Assembly: GCF_036013525.1 (NCBI RefSeq)
Contig: NZ_CP107853.1
Coordinates: 10,602,001-10,666,000, forward strand
Direction of reading: 5' to 3'
Length of the DNA: 64,000 bases
From: Nonomuraea sp. NBC_00507
GTDB taxonomy: Bacteria; Actinomycetota; Actinomycetes; Streptosporangiales; Streptosporangiaceae
Each line of letters begins with the position of its first letter. Position 1 is the stretch's first letter. Both the position numbers and the translations under genes were made by a program. Below the pieces are notes generated by a model. The model was given only the letters and a program-made list of their open reading frames with translations, had not been told where the DNA came from and did not search any database. Below are positions 10,118 through 19,703 of the stretch, piece by piece.

Positions 10118-11146
10118 GTGTCCTCACCGCACATCGCCGTCTACGGCGCCACCGGCCACACCGGACGCCTGGTGTCGGCCGAGCTCCGCGCCCGTGGCCG
10201 GGAGATCATCCTGTCCGGCAGGGATGCCGGCGCGCTCAAGATTCTGTCCGACGAGCTCGGCGGGGCCCGCGTGCACCAGGCCACGCTCGACGACCCGGCC
10301 GCGTTACGGGAGCTGGCCGGGCAGGCGGGCGTGCTGATCCACTGCGCGGGACCGTTCACGCACACCGGCAAGCCCGTCGCCACGGCCGCGGCCGAGGCCG
10401 GCTGCCACTACGTCGATCACGCGCTCGAGCAGCACCACACCAAGTGGATGTTCGACACCCTGCCGGAGCCCGCCAGGCAGGCCGGCATCACCATGGTCAC
10501 CGCGATGAGCTTCTACGGCGGGATGGGGGACCTGCTCGCCGGCGCCGTGGCCGAGGGACTGACCGGGATCGACCGGATGATCACCGCCTACGCGGTGTCG
10601 GACTGGCGGCTGACGACGGGGGCCAAGCAGACCGCCGAACTGCTGTTCGCCGACACCCGGCGGATCACGTACGAGGACGGTCAGCAGCACGTCGGCTATG
10701 TCGAGCCGCGTAATGCCGTCTTCCCGTTCCCGCCGCCGCTAGGCCCACGGACGATGATCGCCCCTGTCCCGTTCTCCGAGGTCGTCACCGTACCCAGGCA
10801 CGTGCGGACCCGCCGGGTGGAGGCGCAGCTGACGGCGCAGACGTTCGAGGAGGAGCAGGCGTTCACCAGCGAGCACGTGGACGCCGCGACCAGAGCGCGC
10901 TCCCGCTTCACCGTCGCCGCGCAGGCGATCACCGCGGACGGCGGCAGCGCGGGACAGGTCAGCGGGCACGACCTGTGGCGCCTGAGCGCCCTGGCATCGG
11001 TGGAAGCCGCGGTACGGCTGGCCGACGGCCACGGCCGCCCGGGCGTCTACGGCCCAGCCGAGGCGTTCACGCCGGGCCCGTTCCTGCGCGACCTGGAACG
11101 GCTCGGCCTGTTCACACTGACTCTCCCAGGAAAGGCGGAAGCATGA
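10118..11146 (+). CDS. saccharopine dehydrogenase-like NAD(P)-binding protein
   Basis: A 342-residue protein opening with a Rossmann dinucleotide-binding motif (AVYGATGHTGRLV, residues 7-19), followed by the ILSGRDAGALKILSDELGG segment and CAGPF motif typical of the saccharopine dehydrogenase/trans-acting enoyl reductase group. There is no signal peptide or membrane segment. The start is GTG with an excellent GGAGGTGA ribosome site. Its stop overlaps the next gene as ATGA, so the two are coupled. The divergent TetR regulator suggests an inducible detoxification or small-molecule reduction role. True lysine-pathway function is unlikely given the context. Confidence 0.8.
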   Translation: MSSPHIAVYGATGHTGRLVSAELRARGREIILSGRDAGALKILSDELGGARVHQATLDDPAALRELAGQAGVLIHCAGPFTHTGKPVATAAAEAGCHYVDHALEQHHTKWMFDTLPEPARQAGITMVTAMSFYGGMGDLLAGAVAEGLTGIDRMITAYAVSDWRLTTGAKQTAELLFADTRRITYEDGQQHVGYVEPRNAVFPFPPPLGPRTMIAPVPFSEVVTVPRHVRTRRVEAQLTAQTFEEEQAFTSEHVDAATRARSRFTVAAQAITADGGSAGQVSGHDLWRLSALASVEAAVRLADGHGRPGVYGPAEAFTPGPFLRDLERLGLFTLTLPGKAEA

Positions 11147-11997
11147 TCCTCGTGACCGGCGCGGCCGGCGGGCAGCAGGGAGCGACGGGGCGGCAGGTCG
11201 TGGACCTGCTGCTGGAGCGCGGCGATCAGGTCAGGGCCTTCGTGCGCGCCGACGACCACCGGGCCGAGGAGCTCCGCAAGATCGGCGCGGAGGTTGTCGT
11301 CGGCGACCTGCGCGAGATCACCACGGTGCGCCCCGCCATGCGCGGGGTCAGGCGGGCGTACTTCACCTATCCGGTGACGGCCGGGCTGCTCGACGCCACC
11401 GCGGCGTTCGCGGCGGCGGCCAAGGAGGAGGGGGTGGAGCGGGTCGTCGAGGTGTCCCAGCTGGACGCCTCCCCCGAGGCGGGCACCCCGCGCATGCGCC
11501 GCCACTGGCTGTCCGAGCAGGTCTTCGACTGGGCCGGGGTGGGCGCGGTGCACCTGCGTGCCGGGGTCTTCTTCGAGAACCTGGCCGTGGTGGCGGCCGC
11601 GTCCGGCAACCGCGAGCTGGCGCTGCCGCTCGGCGGCAGGGACACGCTCATCCCGCTCGTCGCCGCCGCCGACGTGGCGAGGGTCGGGGCCGGGCTCCTG
11701 CTCGACCCCGGACCCGCCGACCCGGTGTGCCTGGTGAACGGGCAGATGGCGACCATCGGCGAGGTCGCCGACGCGTTCGGGATCCCGTACGTGGACATGC
11801 CGCCCGAGGAGTGGGAGGCCCGCGCGATGGACATCTACCAGGACGAGGTCGCGATCGAGCACCTCACCCACCTGTGGGCGCTCTTCCGCTTCATCGGTCC
11901 GGGGCACCACCCGCTCTATGGGGTCACCGAGAGCATCGAGCGCATCGGCGGCCGGCCCCCGGTGACCCTGCGCGAGTTCGCTCAGGGCTCGCGGTAG
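11143..11997 (+). CDS. NmrA-like NAD(P)-binding oxidoreductase
   Basis: A 284-residue atypical short-chain dehydrogenase of the NmrA/NAD(P)H-azoreductase type. A glycine-rich motif (ILVTGAAGGQQGATGRQVVD) is at the N-terminus, with VRADDHRAEELRKIGAEVVVGDL behind it as the cofactor-specificity region. The ATG at 11143 overlaps the preceding stop (ATGA) and replaces a longer out-of-context frame opening at 10975. It shares a transcript with the saccharopine dehydrogenase-like gene under the TetR regulator. Its 3' end overlaps the convergent carboxypeptidase gene by 16 bases. Quinone, azo or electrophile reduction is plausible; the substrate is unknown. Confidence 0.82.
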   Translation: MILVTGAAGGQQGATGRQVVDLLLERGDQVRAFVRADDHRAEELRKIGAEVVVGDLREITTVRPAMRGVRRAYFTYPVTAGLLDATAAFAAAAKEEGVERVVEVSQLDASPEAGTPRMRRHWLSEQVFDWAGVGAVHLRAGVFFENLAVVAAASGNRELALPLGGRDTLIPLVAAADVARVGAGLLLDPGPADPVCLVNGQMATIGEVADAFGIPYVDMPPEEWEARAMDIYQDEVAIEHLTHLWALFRFIGPGHHPLYGVTESIERIGGRPPVTLREFAQGSR

Positions 11998-13997
11998 TCG
12001 GCCGCCACCCCGATCAGTGAGATCAGGCCGGTGGCGAACTCCATCGCCTCTTCGTGGCCCTCGCTGAACGGCGGTTGGAAGCCCACGCCCTCCCACGTCC
12101 GCGTCTGCGGGTCCCACAGGTCGGCGCCGACCTCGAAATCCCAGCCGAACACGCCGTAGTCGTACCAGAGCTCGTCCGCGGAGTTGCCGGCCGCCGAGTA
12201 GAGCACGTCGGTCACCGGCCCGGTCTGCTGCGGCCAGATGACCGTGCCCCGCTCGGCGGCGATGGCCTCTTCGATGGTGCGGGCCGAGCGCAGGAAGTAC
12301 GCCTCCTCCTGCGGGGTCGGGCGGGGCAGGGTGACGCGGCCGTCGAGCTTGTACGCGCCGGGCGGCCACATGAAGTACCCGCCGTAGCTGTGCACGTTCA
12401 TCGCGAACCTGATGTTGCGGTACTTCTGCGCCAGCCAGATGACGTTGCGGCTCTCGGGCTCGGAGTGCTCACCGGGCCCGGCGTACGTGCCGCTCTGGCA
12501 GTTGGCCGAGGCGCCGAAGTAGCCGTCGAACAGCGACCCCACGGCGTAGTTGCGGTTGACGTCCACGCCCCAGGTGTTGCGCAGCGCCGGGTCGGCCTGC
12601 TGGGGCGGGCAGTGGTTGGTCATGTTCTTCCGCTGGGCGGCGAAGTCGTAGAAGCTGTAGTTCGCGCCGTCGGGGTTGACCGTGGGCACGATGAAGATGT
12701 CGGTGCGTTCGAGCAGCCGGCGCGTGGCCGCGTCGCGGGCCTGGTTGCGCAGCAGCCGCTCGGCGGCCTCGATCGTGACCAGCGGTGTCACCCATTCCCT
12801 GGCGTGCTCCTGGGCGTAGGCGAGCACGCCGGTGCGCGAGCCGTCGCGGTGCGCGCCGATACGCAGGGCCAGCACCGTCGCCGGTCCCCGCGCGACGTCG
12901 GCCGGGGCCTTGAGGAAGTCGCTGAGCTGGGTGAGCGGAGCCGGCGCCATGACTCCCCCGCCGGGGTCGGTGCGGTAGGTGGAGGCGCGGACGGGGACGC
13001 CGGGCGTCGCATTGATCCCGGCGGCCACCTGGGCGGCGGTGCTGGTCACGGCGCCCGAGCCGTCCGTGGCCAGGCTGACGGTGATCAGCTTGCCGTTCAC
13101 CGTCACCTGCAGGGCGCGGCCGGGAGTGCCGGGGTCGACCAGCTCGACGGCCAGGTCGTTGCCGCCCTCGGAGCCGTAGGCGGTCGAGGTGATCACGACG
13201 GCGGCCGCGGGCGGGGTGCCCAGCTGGGCTTGGGCGTGCCGCCGGTAGCCGTTCGTCGGGTACGGCAGCGTGATGAGCTCCGTCAGCTTGGGGTAGCGCC
13301 GGTGCAGGGCCTTGATGCGCTCGTTGAGCTGGGCCGGCGGCATGTACTGGGTGACGAAGTCCTTCTGGTAGCCGGGTCCGGTGCGGTCGGGCCGCTCGCC
13401 GTCGGGCCATTCGCTGACCCGGGCCTCGGCCTTGCCGCCGCCTGCCGACGTGACGGTGATCCAGCGCGGCAGGCCCGTGACCGGGACCGGCGTGCTGAGC
13501 TGGTGGCCGAGGTACGCACCCGCGTCCACGTACGCCACCATCTCGGCCTGGCCGCCCTGCCAGGTGACGGTGAGCGCGGCGGCCTGGGCGAGGCTGCTGG
13601 ACGCCTCGACGGACAGGAAGTACCCGTCGCGGGACTTGTACCAAACGGCCCGCTCGATCACGATCTGATCCACCGCCGTCGCGGGCGTCGACCGGGCCTG
13701 CGGCGGGGTCGCCGGCGCGAGGGCCGCGCCGAGGGCACGGAGCGCGGTCAGCTGGCTGGGGGTGACGACCGCGTCGACCTGGACGCTGCCATCGGGTTGC
13801 GGGCGTACCCGGTGGGTGAGGTCGGCGCCGGAGGCGACGAGCCGCTCCATCGCGGCCCGGTCCGGGACGGAGAGCGTGACCAGGGAGGCCGGCTCGGGAT
13901 CGCCCGGCCCGGCGACCGCCGGGGCGGACGGCTCCGCGACGGTCAGGGTTGCGATGACGAGGGTCAGAACGGCTGCGGACGCACGTAGGCCACGCAT
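11982..13997 (-). CDS. secreted M14 zinc carboxypeptidase
   Basis: About 671 residues with a Sec signal peptide (LRASAAVLTLVIATLTVAEPSAPAVA). A long N-terminal region precedes the M14 peptidase domain. The zinc ligands are visible: HAREW (His and Glu of HxxE) and the later His in MNVHSYGGYF. The catalytic glutamate is in WDFEVGADLW, and DVNRNYAVG is also typical. It trims C-terminal residues from peptides outside the cell. The ATG at 13997 is preferred because GGAGG lies five bases upstream; an ATG four codons earlier (14009) is possible. It follows the oligopeptide transporter on the same strand behind a hairpin, which fits a shared role in peptide scavenging. Confidence 0.9.
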   Translation of the reverse strand: MRGLRASAAVLTLVIATLTVAEPSAPAVAGPGDPEPASLVTLSVPDRAAMERLVASGADLTHRVRPQPDGSVQVDAVVTPSQLTALRALGAALAPATPPQARSTPATAVDQIVIERAVWYKSRDGYFLSVEASSSLAQAAALTVTWQGGQAEMVAYVDAGAYLGHQLSTPVPVTGLPRWITVTSAGGGKAEARVSEWPDGERPDRTGPGYQKDFVTQYMPPAQLNERIKALHRRYPKLTELITLPYPTNGYRRHAQAQLGTPPAAAVVITSTAYGSEGGNDLAVELVDPGTPGRALQVTVNGKLITVSLATDGSGAVTSTAAQVAAGINATPGVPVRASTYRTDPGGGVMAPAPLTQLSDFLKAPADVARGPATVLALRIGAHRDGSRTGVLAYAQEHAREWVTPLVTIEAAERLLRNQARDAATRRLLERTDIFIVPTVNPDGANYSFYDFAAQRKNMTNHCPPQQADPALRNTWGVDVNRNYAVGSLFDGYFGASANCQSGTYAGPGEHSEPESRNVIWLAQKYRNIRFAMNVHSYGGYFMWPPGAYKLDGRVTLPRPTPQEEAYFLRSARTIEEAIAAERGTVIWPQQTGPVTDVLYSAAGNSADELWYDYGVFGWDFEVGADLWDPQTRTWEGVGFQPPFSEGHEEAMEFATGLISLIGVAADYREP

Positions 13998-14064
13998 CGG
14001 CTCCTCCAATGATCGCCTTTATGAGGCCCACTCATTGAAAGCCGACTGCACGCCGACGGCAAGA

Positions 14065-14090
14065 ACCCCGGCCGGAGAACCGGCCGGGGT
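14065..14090 (-). terminator. strong hairpin terminator of the opp operon
   Basis: An 11-base perfect stem (plus strand ACCCCGGCCGG / CCGGCCGGGGT) closes a four-base loop, 20 bases past the stop of the peptide-binding lipoprotein gene. Read on the minus strand it is followed by a short T-containing stretch. It separates the transporter operon from the carboxypeptidase gene. Confidence 0.75.
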
Positions 14091-14109
14091 CCTTCGAGCT
14101 ACGCGGAGA

Positions 14110-15822
14110 TCAGCCGGTGAAGCCGACCTGCGTGAAGTCGTAGAACTGGTAGCCGCGCGAACCGAAGTTGGCGAGCGTCTTCTTGACCGCATAGATGTCA
14201 GGACGCTGGTACAGCGGGATGGTGTGCACCATGTCCCAGACCAGCTTGTCCGCGGCGTTGGCCAGCTCGATGGCCTTGGCCGGGTCCATCTCGCTCGTCG
14301 CGGCGTCGATGGCCGCGTCGACGGCCGGGTCGCTACCCTTCGGGAAGTTGCTCTCCGAGCCGGTGAAGTAGATCTGCTTCAGGCTGCCGATCGGCAGGGG
14401 GACGCCGATCCACGAGAACGGCACCAGGTCGAAGTCGCCCTTGATGATGTAGTCGTTGAAGAACTTGTCCAAGGGGACGGGGCGGATCGTCACCTTGATC
14501 CCGGCCTCCTTGAGCATGGCCTGGGTGAGCTCCCCCTCCGTCTGCGACACCGGCGTGCCGGTGGGGATGACGAAGTTCAGCGCGAACTCCTTGCCGTCCT
14601 TCTTGCGGTACTCGCCCTCCTGCTTCCAGCCGGCCGCGTCGAGCAGCTGCTTGGCCTTCTCCAGGTTGTACTTGCCGAGGTCGCCGGAGTTGTCGACGTA
14701 GCCCTTGTGGTTGTTCATGAAGACGTGGTTGCCGAGGGTCTGGATCGGCCAGTCCATGTCCTTGAGGTCGGACTGCGTGATCACGTCACGGTTGATCGCG
14801 TACGCGATCGCGTGCCGGACGTTCTTGTCCTTCAGGAACTCGCTCTGGTTGTTGACGGTGAAGTGCCGCCAGTTCGGGCTGAGCGCCTTGCGGATCTCCG
14901 CGCCGGGGACCTCCTTGGCCCGCTTGAGCTCGGCCGGAGCGCCCGACGGGATCTCCACGGCGTCGATCTCGCCGTTGGCGAAGGCGTTCACCTGCGCGGC
15001 GGGCGACTCGATCGCCCGGAAGATGATCTTGTCGAGCTTGGCCTTCCTGCCCCACCACTTGTCGTCACGCACGAGCGTGAGCGTCTTGGTGCCCTCGTCG
15101 AGCTTCTCCACCTTGAAGGGGCCCGCGGTGGCGGGGATCTTCTGCAGGTAGCCCTTGTCGAACCCCTCGGGCGTCTCGACGTATTTGGCCGGGAAGAGGT
15201 GCGAGGTCGTCCGGTTGAACATGCCCTGCCACTCGAGGTACGGCTTGGCGAAGGTGATGACGGCAACCTTGTCCGAGTCGCCCTTCTCAACCGACTCGAT
15301 CTTGTCCCAGCCGTCCGTGGAGGCCGGCTTGAACTTCTTGTCCTTGCCGCTGTTGGTCTTCCACTGGGTCTCGAGGTCCTTCCACGTGATCGGCGTGCCG
15401 TCCGACCACATGGCCTTGTCGTTGATCGTGTAGGTCACGACCTGCTTGCCCGACGACATGTCGTTCTTGACGTCGGTCACGAAGTCCTTGTTCGGCGTGA
15501 AGTTGGCCTCCGAGTCGGCCACCATCAGCTGCGGCATGAACACGTCGAGCATCTCGGCCGTGTCCGCCTGGTTGCCGTCGACGTGGTAGCCGTTCCACTG
15601 GCTCGGCCACTGGCCGACCACGAGGGTCAGCGTGCCGCCGTCCTTGACCTGCTCGTAGGCGACCGGGTTGATGCTGATGGCCGGAACCTCCGCCATCTGC
15701 TGCTGCGCCTCCTGCGACTTCTGCGCAGTGGGCTGCTTGCTCTCGCCGGCGCCCCCGCCGCAGGCCGCGACGGCCATGGCCAGGACCGCGAGTCCTGCGG
15801 CTGCCCGGTATCGAACCTTCAC
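14110..15822 (-). CDS. oligopeptide ABC transporter substrate-binding lipoprotein
   Basis: A 570-residue family 5 extracellular solute-binding protein (OppA/DppA type). A lipobox LAMAVAAC places the lipidated cysteine at residue 21. The body shows the family features (YTINDKAMWSDGTPITWKDLE, FTVNNQSEFLKDKNVRHAIAYAINRD, IYFTGSE). It captures peptides at the membrane surface for the permeases encoded upstream. The GTG at 15822 is chosen: GGAGGAAAA precedes it and GTGA overlaps the stop of the ATPase gene. A longer frame to 15999 is a shadow of that gene. Confidence 0.92.
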   Translation of the reverse strand: MKVRYRAAAGLAVLAMAVAACGGGAGESKQPTAQKSQEAQQQMAEVPAISINPVAYEQVKDGGTLTLVVGQWPSQWNGYHVDGNQADTAEMLDVFMPQLMVADSEANFTPNKDFVTDVKNDMSSGKQVVTYTINDKAMWSDGTPITWKDLETQWKTNSGKDKKFKPASTDGWDKIESVEKGDSDKVAVITFAKPYLEWQGMFNRTTSHLFPAKYVETPEGFDKGYLQKIPATAGPFKVEKLDEGTKTLTLVRDDKWWGRKAKLDKIIFRAIESPAAQVNAFANGEIDAVEIPSGAPAELKRAKEVPGAEIRKALSPNWRHFTVNNQSEFLKDKNVRHAIAYAINRDVITQSDLKDMDWPIQTLGNHVFMNNHKGYVDNSGDLGKYNLEKAKQLLDAAGWKQEGEYRKKDGKEFALNFVIPTGTPVSQTEGELTQAMLKEAGIKVTIRPVPLDKFFNDYIIKGDFDLVPFSWIGVPLPIGSLKQIYFTGSESNFPKGSDPAVDAAIDAATSEMDPAKAIELANAADKLVWDMVHTIPLYQRPDIYAVKKTLANFGSRGYQFYDFTQVGFTG

Positions 15823-17888
15823 TTTTCCTCCTGATCGTCCGAGGCCGTGATGACCTCGATCTCCTCCGCGTAGTGGCAGGCTGCGCCGTGGTCCACGGCG
15901 TTCGCGAGCCGAGCAACCGGGGGCTCTTCGTCGACACACAGCTGCTGCTCGCCCTCGGTGAGCCGGGCGAACTTGGGGCAGCGGGTGCGGAACCGGCAAC
16001 CCGATGGCGGGTCGGCCGGGCTGGGCAGGTCGCCTTCGAGCAGGATCCGCTTCCGGGTGCGTTCCATGTCCGGGTCCGGCAGCGGGATCGCCGACAACAG
16101 CGCCTGCGTGTAGGGGTGCGCGGGATGGTCGTAGACGTTCTCGACCGTGCCGATCTCGGCGATTCTGCCGAGGTACATCACGGCCACCCGATCGGCCAGG
16201 TGCCTGACCACGGCCAGGTCATGGGCCACGAACAGGTACGACAATCCCAGTGTGTTCTTCAGCTCCTCCAGCAGGTTGATCACACCCGCCTGGATGGAGA
16301 CGTCGAGTGCCGAGACCGGCTCGTCCAGGACGAGCAGCTTCGGCTCCAGCGCCAGCGCGCGGGCGATGCCGATGCGCTGGCGCTGCCCGCCGGAGAACTG
16401 CTGCGGGTAGCGCTCGGCGTGCTCGGGCGAGAGCCCGACCAGCTCCAGCAGTTCGGCGACCCGGGCCCGCACGTCCTTCCTGCCGTGCGCGCGCAGCGGC
16501 TCGGCGATGATGTCGCCGACCGGCATGCGCGGGTCGAGCGCGGCCATGGGGTCCTGGAAGACGATCTGCAGGTCGCGGCGGAGCGCCTTGCGGGCGCCGC
16601 TGTCGAGCTTGGCGCTGTCCTTGCCGAGCACGACGACCCGGCCGCCCTGCGGCGGCGCCAGCTGCATGATCTGCTGCAGTGTGGTGGTCTTGCCGCAGCC
16701 TGACTCGCCGACGAGGGCCAGCGTCTCGCCTTCCGCGATGTCGAAGCTGATGCCGTCGACCGCGTACACGGTGCCGACGCGGCGCTTGAAGACCGCGCCC
16801 TTCATCAGTGGGTAGTGCCTGATCATGCTGTCCAGCTGCAGCACCGTGGGGCGCTCGGCGCGCGGCACGCGGACCACGTCGCTCGGCGGGATGACCGGCA
16901 CGGGGAACACGTCAGCCCCGCTCAGGCCTTTGTGCTCGATCTCGTGGGAGCGGATGCAGGCGACGTGCCGCCCGCCGGCGAACGGCGTGAGCGGCGGCTC
17001 CTCGTCGTCGCACATGTCCACCTTCATGGGGCAGCGCGGTGCGAACGGGCAGCCGGGTGGCAGCGCCGACGGCGAGGGCGGGTTGCCCTCGATCGGCACC
17101 AGCGGCCCCTCCTCGCCGTCGACCCTGGGGATCGAGGCGAGCAGGCCCATCGTGTACGGCATCCGCGGCCGGTAGTAGATGTCGTCCACCGGCCCCTGCT
17201 CGACCGGCCGGCCCGCGTACATGACGAGCACCCGGTCGGCCATGCCCGCGATGACACCCAGGTCATGGGTGATCATCACGATGCCGGCCCCCGTCTCCCG
17301 CTGCGCGGTCTTGAGCACCTCCAGCACCTGCGCCTGGATGGTCACGTCCAGCGCCGTGGTGGGCTCGTCGCAGATCAGCAGGTCGGGGTCGTTGGCGATG
17401 GCCATGGCGATCATCGCGCGCTGGCGCATGCCGCCGGAGAACTCGTGCGGGAACGCCTTGGCCCGCAGGTGCGGGTTCGGGATGCCGACCAGGTCGAGCA
17501 GCTCCACGGCGCGCTTGGCGGCCTTGTCCTTGGCCATCTTCTGGTGCACGCGCACGGCCTCGGCGACCTGGTCGCCGATGGTGTAGACGGGCGTGAACGC
17601 CGACAGCGGATCCTGGAAGATCATGCTGATCGTCTTGCCGCGCACCTTGATCAGCTCGTCCTCGTCCATGCCGATCAGCTCGCGGCCGTGCAGCTTGACC
17701 GAGCCGCTGACCACGGCGCCCTTCGGCAGCAGGCCCATGATGGCCAGCGAGGTGACCGATTTGCCGGAGCCGGACTCGCCGACGATGCCGAGGACCTCGC
17801 CGCGCTCGACCTCGTACGACACCCCGCGCACCGCCTGGATGCCGCCGGGGAAGGTGACGGTGAGGTCGTTGACCTCCAAGATGCTCAC
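15819..17888 (-). CDS. fused OppD-OppF peptide transporter ATPase
   Basis: A 689-residue protein holding two complete ABC ATPase domains in one chain. Domain 1 has Walker A GESGSGKS (residues ~38-45), signature FSGGMRQRAMIAMAI and Walker B LLICDEPTTALDV. Domain 2 has Walker A GESGCGKT (about 393-400), FSGGQRQRIGIARAL and LLVLDEPVSALDV. Each ends with the Cys-rich oligopeptide-transporter C-terminal motif (CPFAPRCP..., CRFRTRCP...), which may bind an iron-sulfur cluster. It powers import through the two permeases. It overlaps oppC upstream (ATGA) and the lipoprotein downstream (GTGA). Confidence 0.95.
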   Translation of the reverse strand: MSILEVNDLTVTFPGGIQAVRGVSYEVERGEVLGIVGESGSGKSVTSLAIMGLLPKGAVVSGSVKLHGRELIGMDEDELIKVRGKTISMIFQDPLSAFTPVYTIGDQVAEAVRVHQKMAKDKAAKRAVELLDLVGIPNPHLRAKAFPHEFSGGMRQRAMIAMAIANDPDLLICDEPTTALDVTIQAQVLEVLKTAQRETGAGIVMITHDLGVIAGMADRVLVMYAGRPVEQGPVDDIYYRPRMPYTMGLLASIPRVDGEEGPLVPIEGNPPSPSALPPGCPFAPRCPMKVDMCDDEEPPLTPFAGGRHVACIRSHEIEHKGLSGADVFPVPVIPPSDVVRVPRAERPTVLQLDSMIRHYPLMKGAVFKRRVGTVYAVDGISFDIAEGETLALVGESGCGKTTTLQQIMQLAPPQGGRVVVLGKDSAKLDSGARKALRRDLQIVFQDPMAALDPRMPVGDIIAEPLRAHGRKDVRARVAELLELVGLSPEHAERYPQQFSGGQRQRIGIARALALEPKLLVLDEPVSALDVSIQAGVINLLEELKNTLGLSYLFVAHDLAVVRHLADRVAVMYLGRIAEIGTVENVYDHPAHPYTQALLSAIPLPDPDMERTRKRILLEGDLPSPADPPSGCRFRTRCPKFARLTEGEQQLCVDEEPPVARLANAVDHGAACHYAEEIEVITASDDQEEK

Positions 17889-18724
17889 GAGTTGCTCCCC
17901 GGGTCGAGTGCGTCACGCAGGCCGTCGCCGATCAGGTTGATGCTCAGCACGAGGAGCACCAGCAGACCTGCGGGGAAGACGAACAACCACGGGTAGCCGG
18001 TGGCGTTGCGCGAGCCCTCCGCGATGAGCGTGCCGAGCGAGACGTCGGGCGGCTGGATGCCGAACCCGAAGAAGGACAGCGCCGCCTCGCCGATGATCGC
18101 GCCGCTGACGTTGAGCGTCGCGTCGATGATCAGCAAGGAGGACAGGTTGGGGACGATGTGCCGGAAGATGATCTTCCAGCGCGGGATGCCCATGTAGACG
18201 GCGGCCTGGACGTATTCACGCTCGCGGAGCGAGAGCGTCATGCTGCGGACCACCCTGGAGGTGACCATCCAGGTGAACGCGGCCAGCAGCACCACGAACC
18301 AGAGCCAGGAGCCGCCCCTCAACCTCGGCGAGATGATCGCGATAATCAGGAAGCTGGGCAGGACGAGCAGCAGCTCCACACCCCACATGAGCACCTTGTC
18401 CAACCAGCCGCCGAAATATCCGGCGAAGGCGCCCACTACCGCGGCGAGGCCGGTGGCGATCAGCGCCACGAGCAGGCCGATGATGATGGACTTCTGCATG
18501 CCGCGGAGCGTGACCGCGTACATGTCCTGCCCAATGGCGCCGGTGCCCCACCAGTGGTCGCCGTCAGGGGGCGACATGAAGGCCAGGAAGTCCTTGTCGG
18601 TCCAGTCGTAGGAGCCGATGTACGGGCCGACGTACGCCAGGAGGATCAGCAGGATCAGGGCGGCGATGCCATAGCGGGCCTGCCTGTTGCGGAGCAGGCG
18701 CCGGAGAACGACTTTGGAGCGCAT
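17885..18724 (-). CDS. oligopeptide ABC transporter permease, OppC type
   Basis: A 279-residue inner-membrane permease with six predicted membrane helices and the binding-protein-dependent transport loop (YVQAAVYMGIPRWKIIFRHIVPNL, residues ~175-198; the EAA-type loop that contacts the ATPase). An N-terminal cytosolic tail (KVVLRRLLRNRQARYG) precedes helix 1, as is usual for OppC. It is one base away from the end of oppB and overlaps the ATPase gene by four bases, so the operon is co-translated. Confidence 0.93.
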   Translation of the reverse strand: MRSKVVLRRLLRNRQARYGIAALILLILLAYVGPYIGSYDWTDKDFLAFMSPPDGDHWWGTGAIGQDMYAVTLRGMQKSIIIGLLVALIATGLAAVVGAFAGYFGGWLDKVLMWGVELLLVLPSFLIIAIISPRLRGGSWLWFVVLLAAFTWMVTSRVVRSMTLSLREREYVQAAVYMGIPRWKIIFRHIVPNLSSLLIIDATLNVSGAIIGEAALSFFGFGIQPPDVSLGTLIAEGSRNATGYPWLFVFPAGLLVLLVLSINLIGDGLRDALDPGSNS

Positions 18725-18725
18725 G

Positions 18726-19703
18726 TCAGCTCACCCGCACCCGAGGATCGAGGGCCGCCACCAGCAGGTCCGACAGGAAGGCGGCGAACAGGACGCAGAC
18801 GGCGGTGAAGAAGGTCACCGCGGCCACGGAATTGACGTCGTTGGCGTTGATCGCGTCGACCAGCCAGGCGCCCATGCCGTGCCAGGCGAAGATCTTCTCG
18901 GTGAAGATGGCTCCGGTGAACATCGTTCCGAACGCGAAGGCGAAGTACGTGGCAGAGGGGATCAGCGCGGTGCGCAGCGCGTGCTTGGTCAGCGCGGTCC
19001 TGCGGCGCAGGCCCTTGGCCATGGCGGTGCGGACGAAGTCCTGGCCGAGCACGTCGAGCATCATGTTGCGCTGGATACGGCTGTAGAAGGCGATCGAGCC
19101 GAGGCTGAGGGAGATGGTCGGCAGGATCAGGTGATTGAGCCGGTTGACGAACTGCTCCAAGCCCGACAGCTTCGGGTTGTACTCGCCGGTGTACTCGATC
19201 AGCGTGAACCCGAGCCCGTCGTTCAGGGTGTACGTCGCCATCGCCAGCAGCGTGGCCAGGAGGAAGACGGGAAGGGCCATGATCACGAAGGAGCTGACGC
19301 CGATTAACCGGTCGCTGAGCTTGTACTGCCGCACCGCCGAGAGGGCTCCGAAGGCCACCCCGAGGGCGAAGCCCACCACCGTGCCGATCAGCAGCAACCG
19401 CAGGCTGACGAAGATCCGCCGGCCCATCTCCGCATTGACCGAGCCGCCGTTCCAGGTCCTGCCGAAGTCTCCCGTGATGACGCCCTTGGCCCAGGTCCCG
19501 TAGCGCACGAGCACGGGGGTCTTGTCGTTCAGGTTGTAGGCGTCGAGCGTGGCGTCGATGACCGACTCGGCGATGGGAGGCTGGCGTGCCTGGTACGCGG
19601 CCCGCGGGTTCATGGTGCTGGCGGCAAGCGTGTACGCGAGACTGGCCGCGATCGCTACCAAGATCACATTCATTGCCAACCTGCGAAGCAGGTACTTGCC
19701 CAT
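18726..19703 (-). CDS. oligopeptide ABC transporter permease, OppB type
   Basis: A 325-residue permease with an N-terminal membrane helix (YLLRRLAMNVILVAIAASLAYTLAAS), a large extracytoplasmic loop, and five further helices containing the transport loop (DFVRTAMAKGLRRRTALTKHALRTALIP). It pairs with OppC to form the membrane channel. The ATG at 19703 is chosen because CGGAGAG lies directly upstream; an in-frame start eight codons earlier lacks one. It is the first gene of the operon oppB-oppC-oppDF-oppA, read leftward from the intergenic region at 19704-20194. Confidence 0.92.
   Translation of the reverse strand: MGKYLLRRLAMNVILVAIAASLAYTLAASTMNPRAAYQARQPPIAESVIDATLDAYNLNDKTPVLVRYGTWAKGVITGDFGRTWNGGSVNAEMGRRIFVSLRLLLIGTVVGFALGVAFGALSAVRQYKLSDRLIGVSSFVIMALPVFLLATLLAMATYTLNDGLGFTLIEYTGEYNPKLSGLEQFVNRLNHLILPTISLSLGSIAFYSRIQRNMMLDVLGQDFVRTAMAKGLRRRTALTKHALRTALIPSATYFAFAFGTMFTGAIFTEKIFAWHGMGAWLVDAINANDVNSVAAVTFFTAVCVLFAAFLSDLLVAALDPRVRVS

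Noticed and set aside
10975..11142. Longer N-terminus for the NmrA-like protein
   Set aside because: It overlaps the preceding gene in another frame; the ATG at 11143 begins exactly at the cofactor-binding motif and forms an ATGA overlap.
12054..13988. A 644-codon open frame opposite the carboxypeptidase
   Set aside because: The minus strand has a complete M14 peptidase with signal peptide and zinc motifs; the plus frame has no recognisable features.
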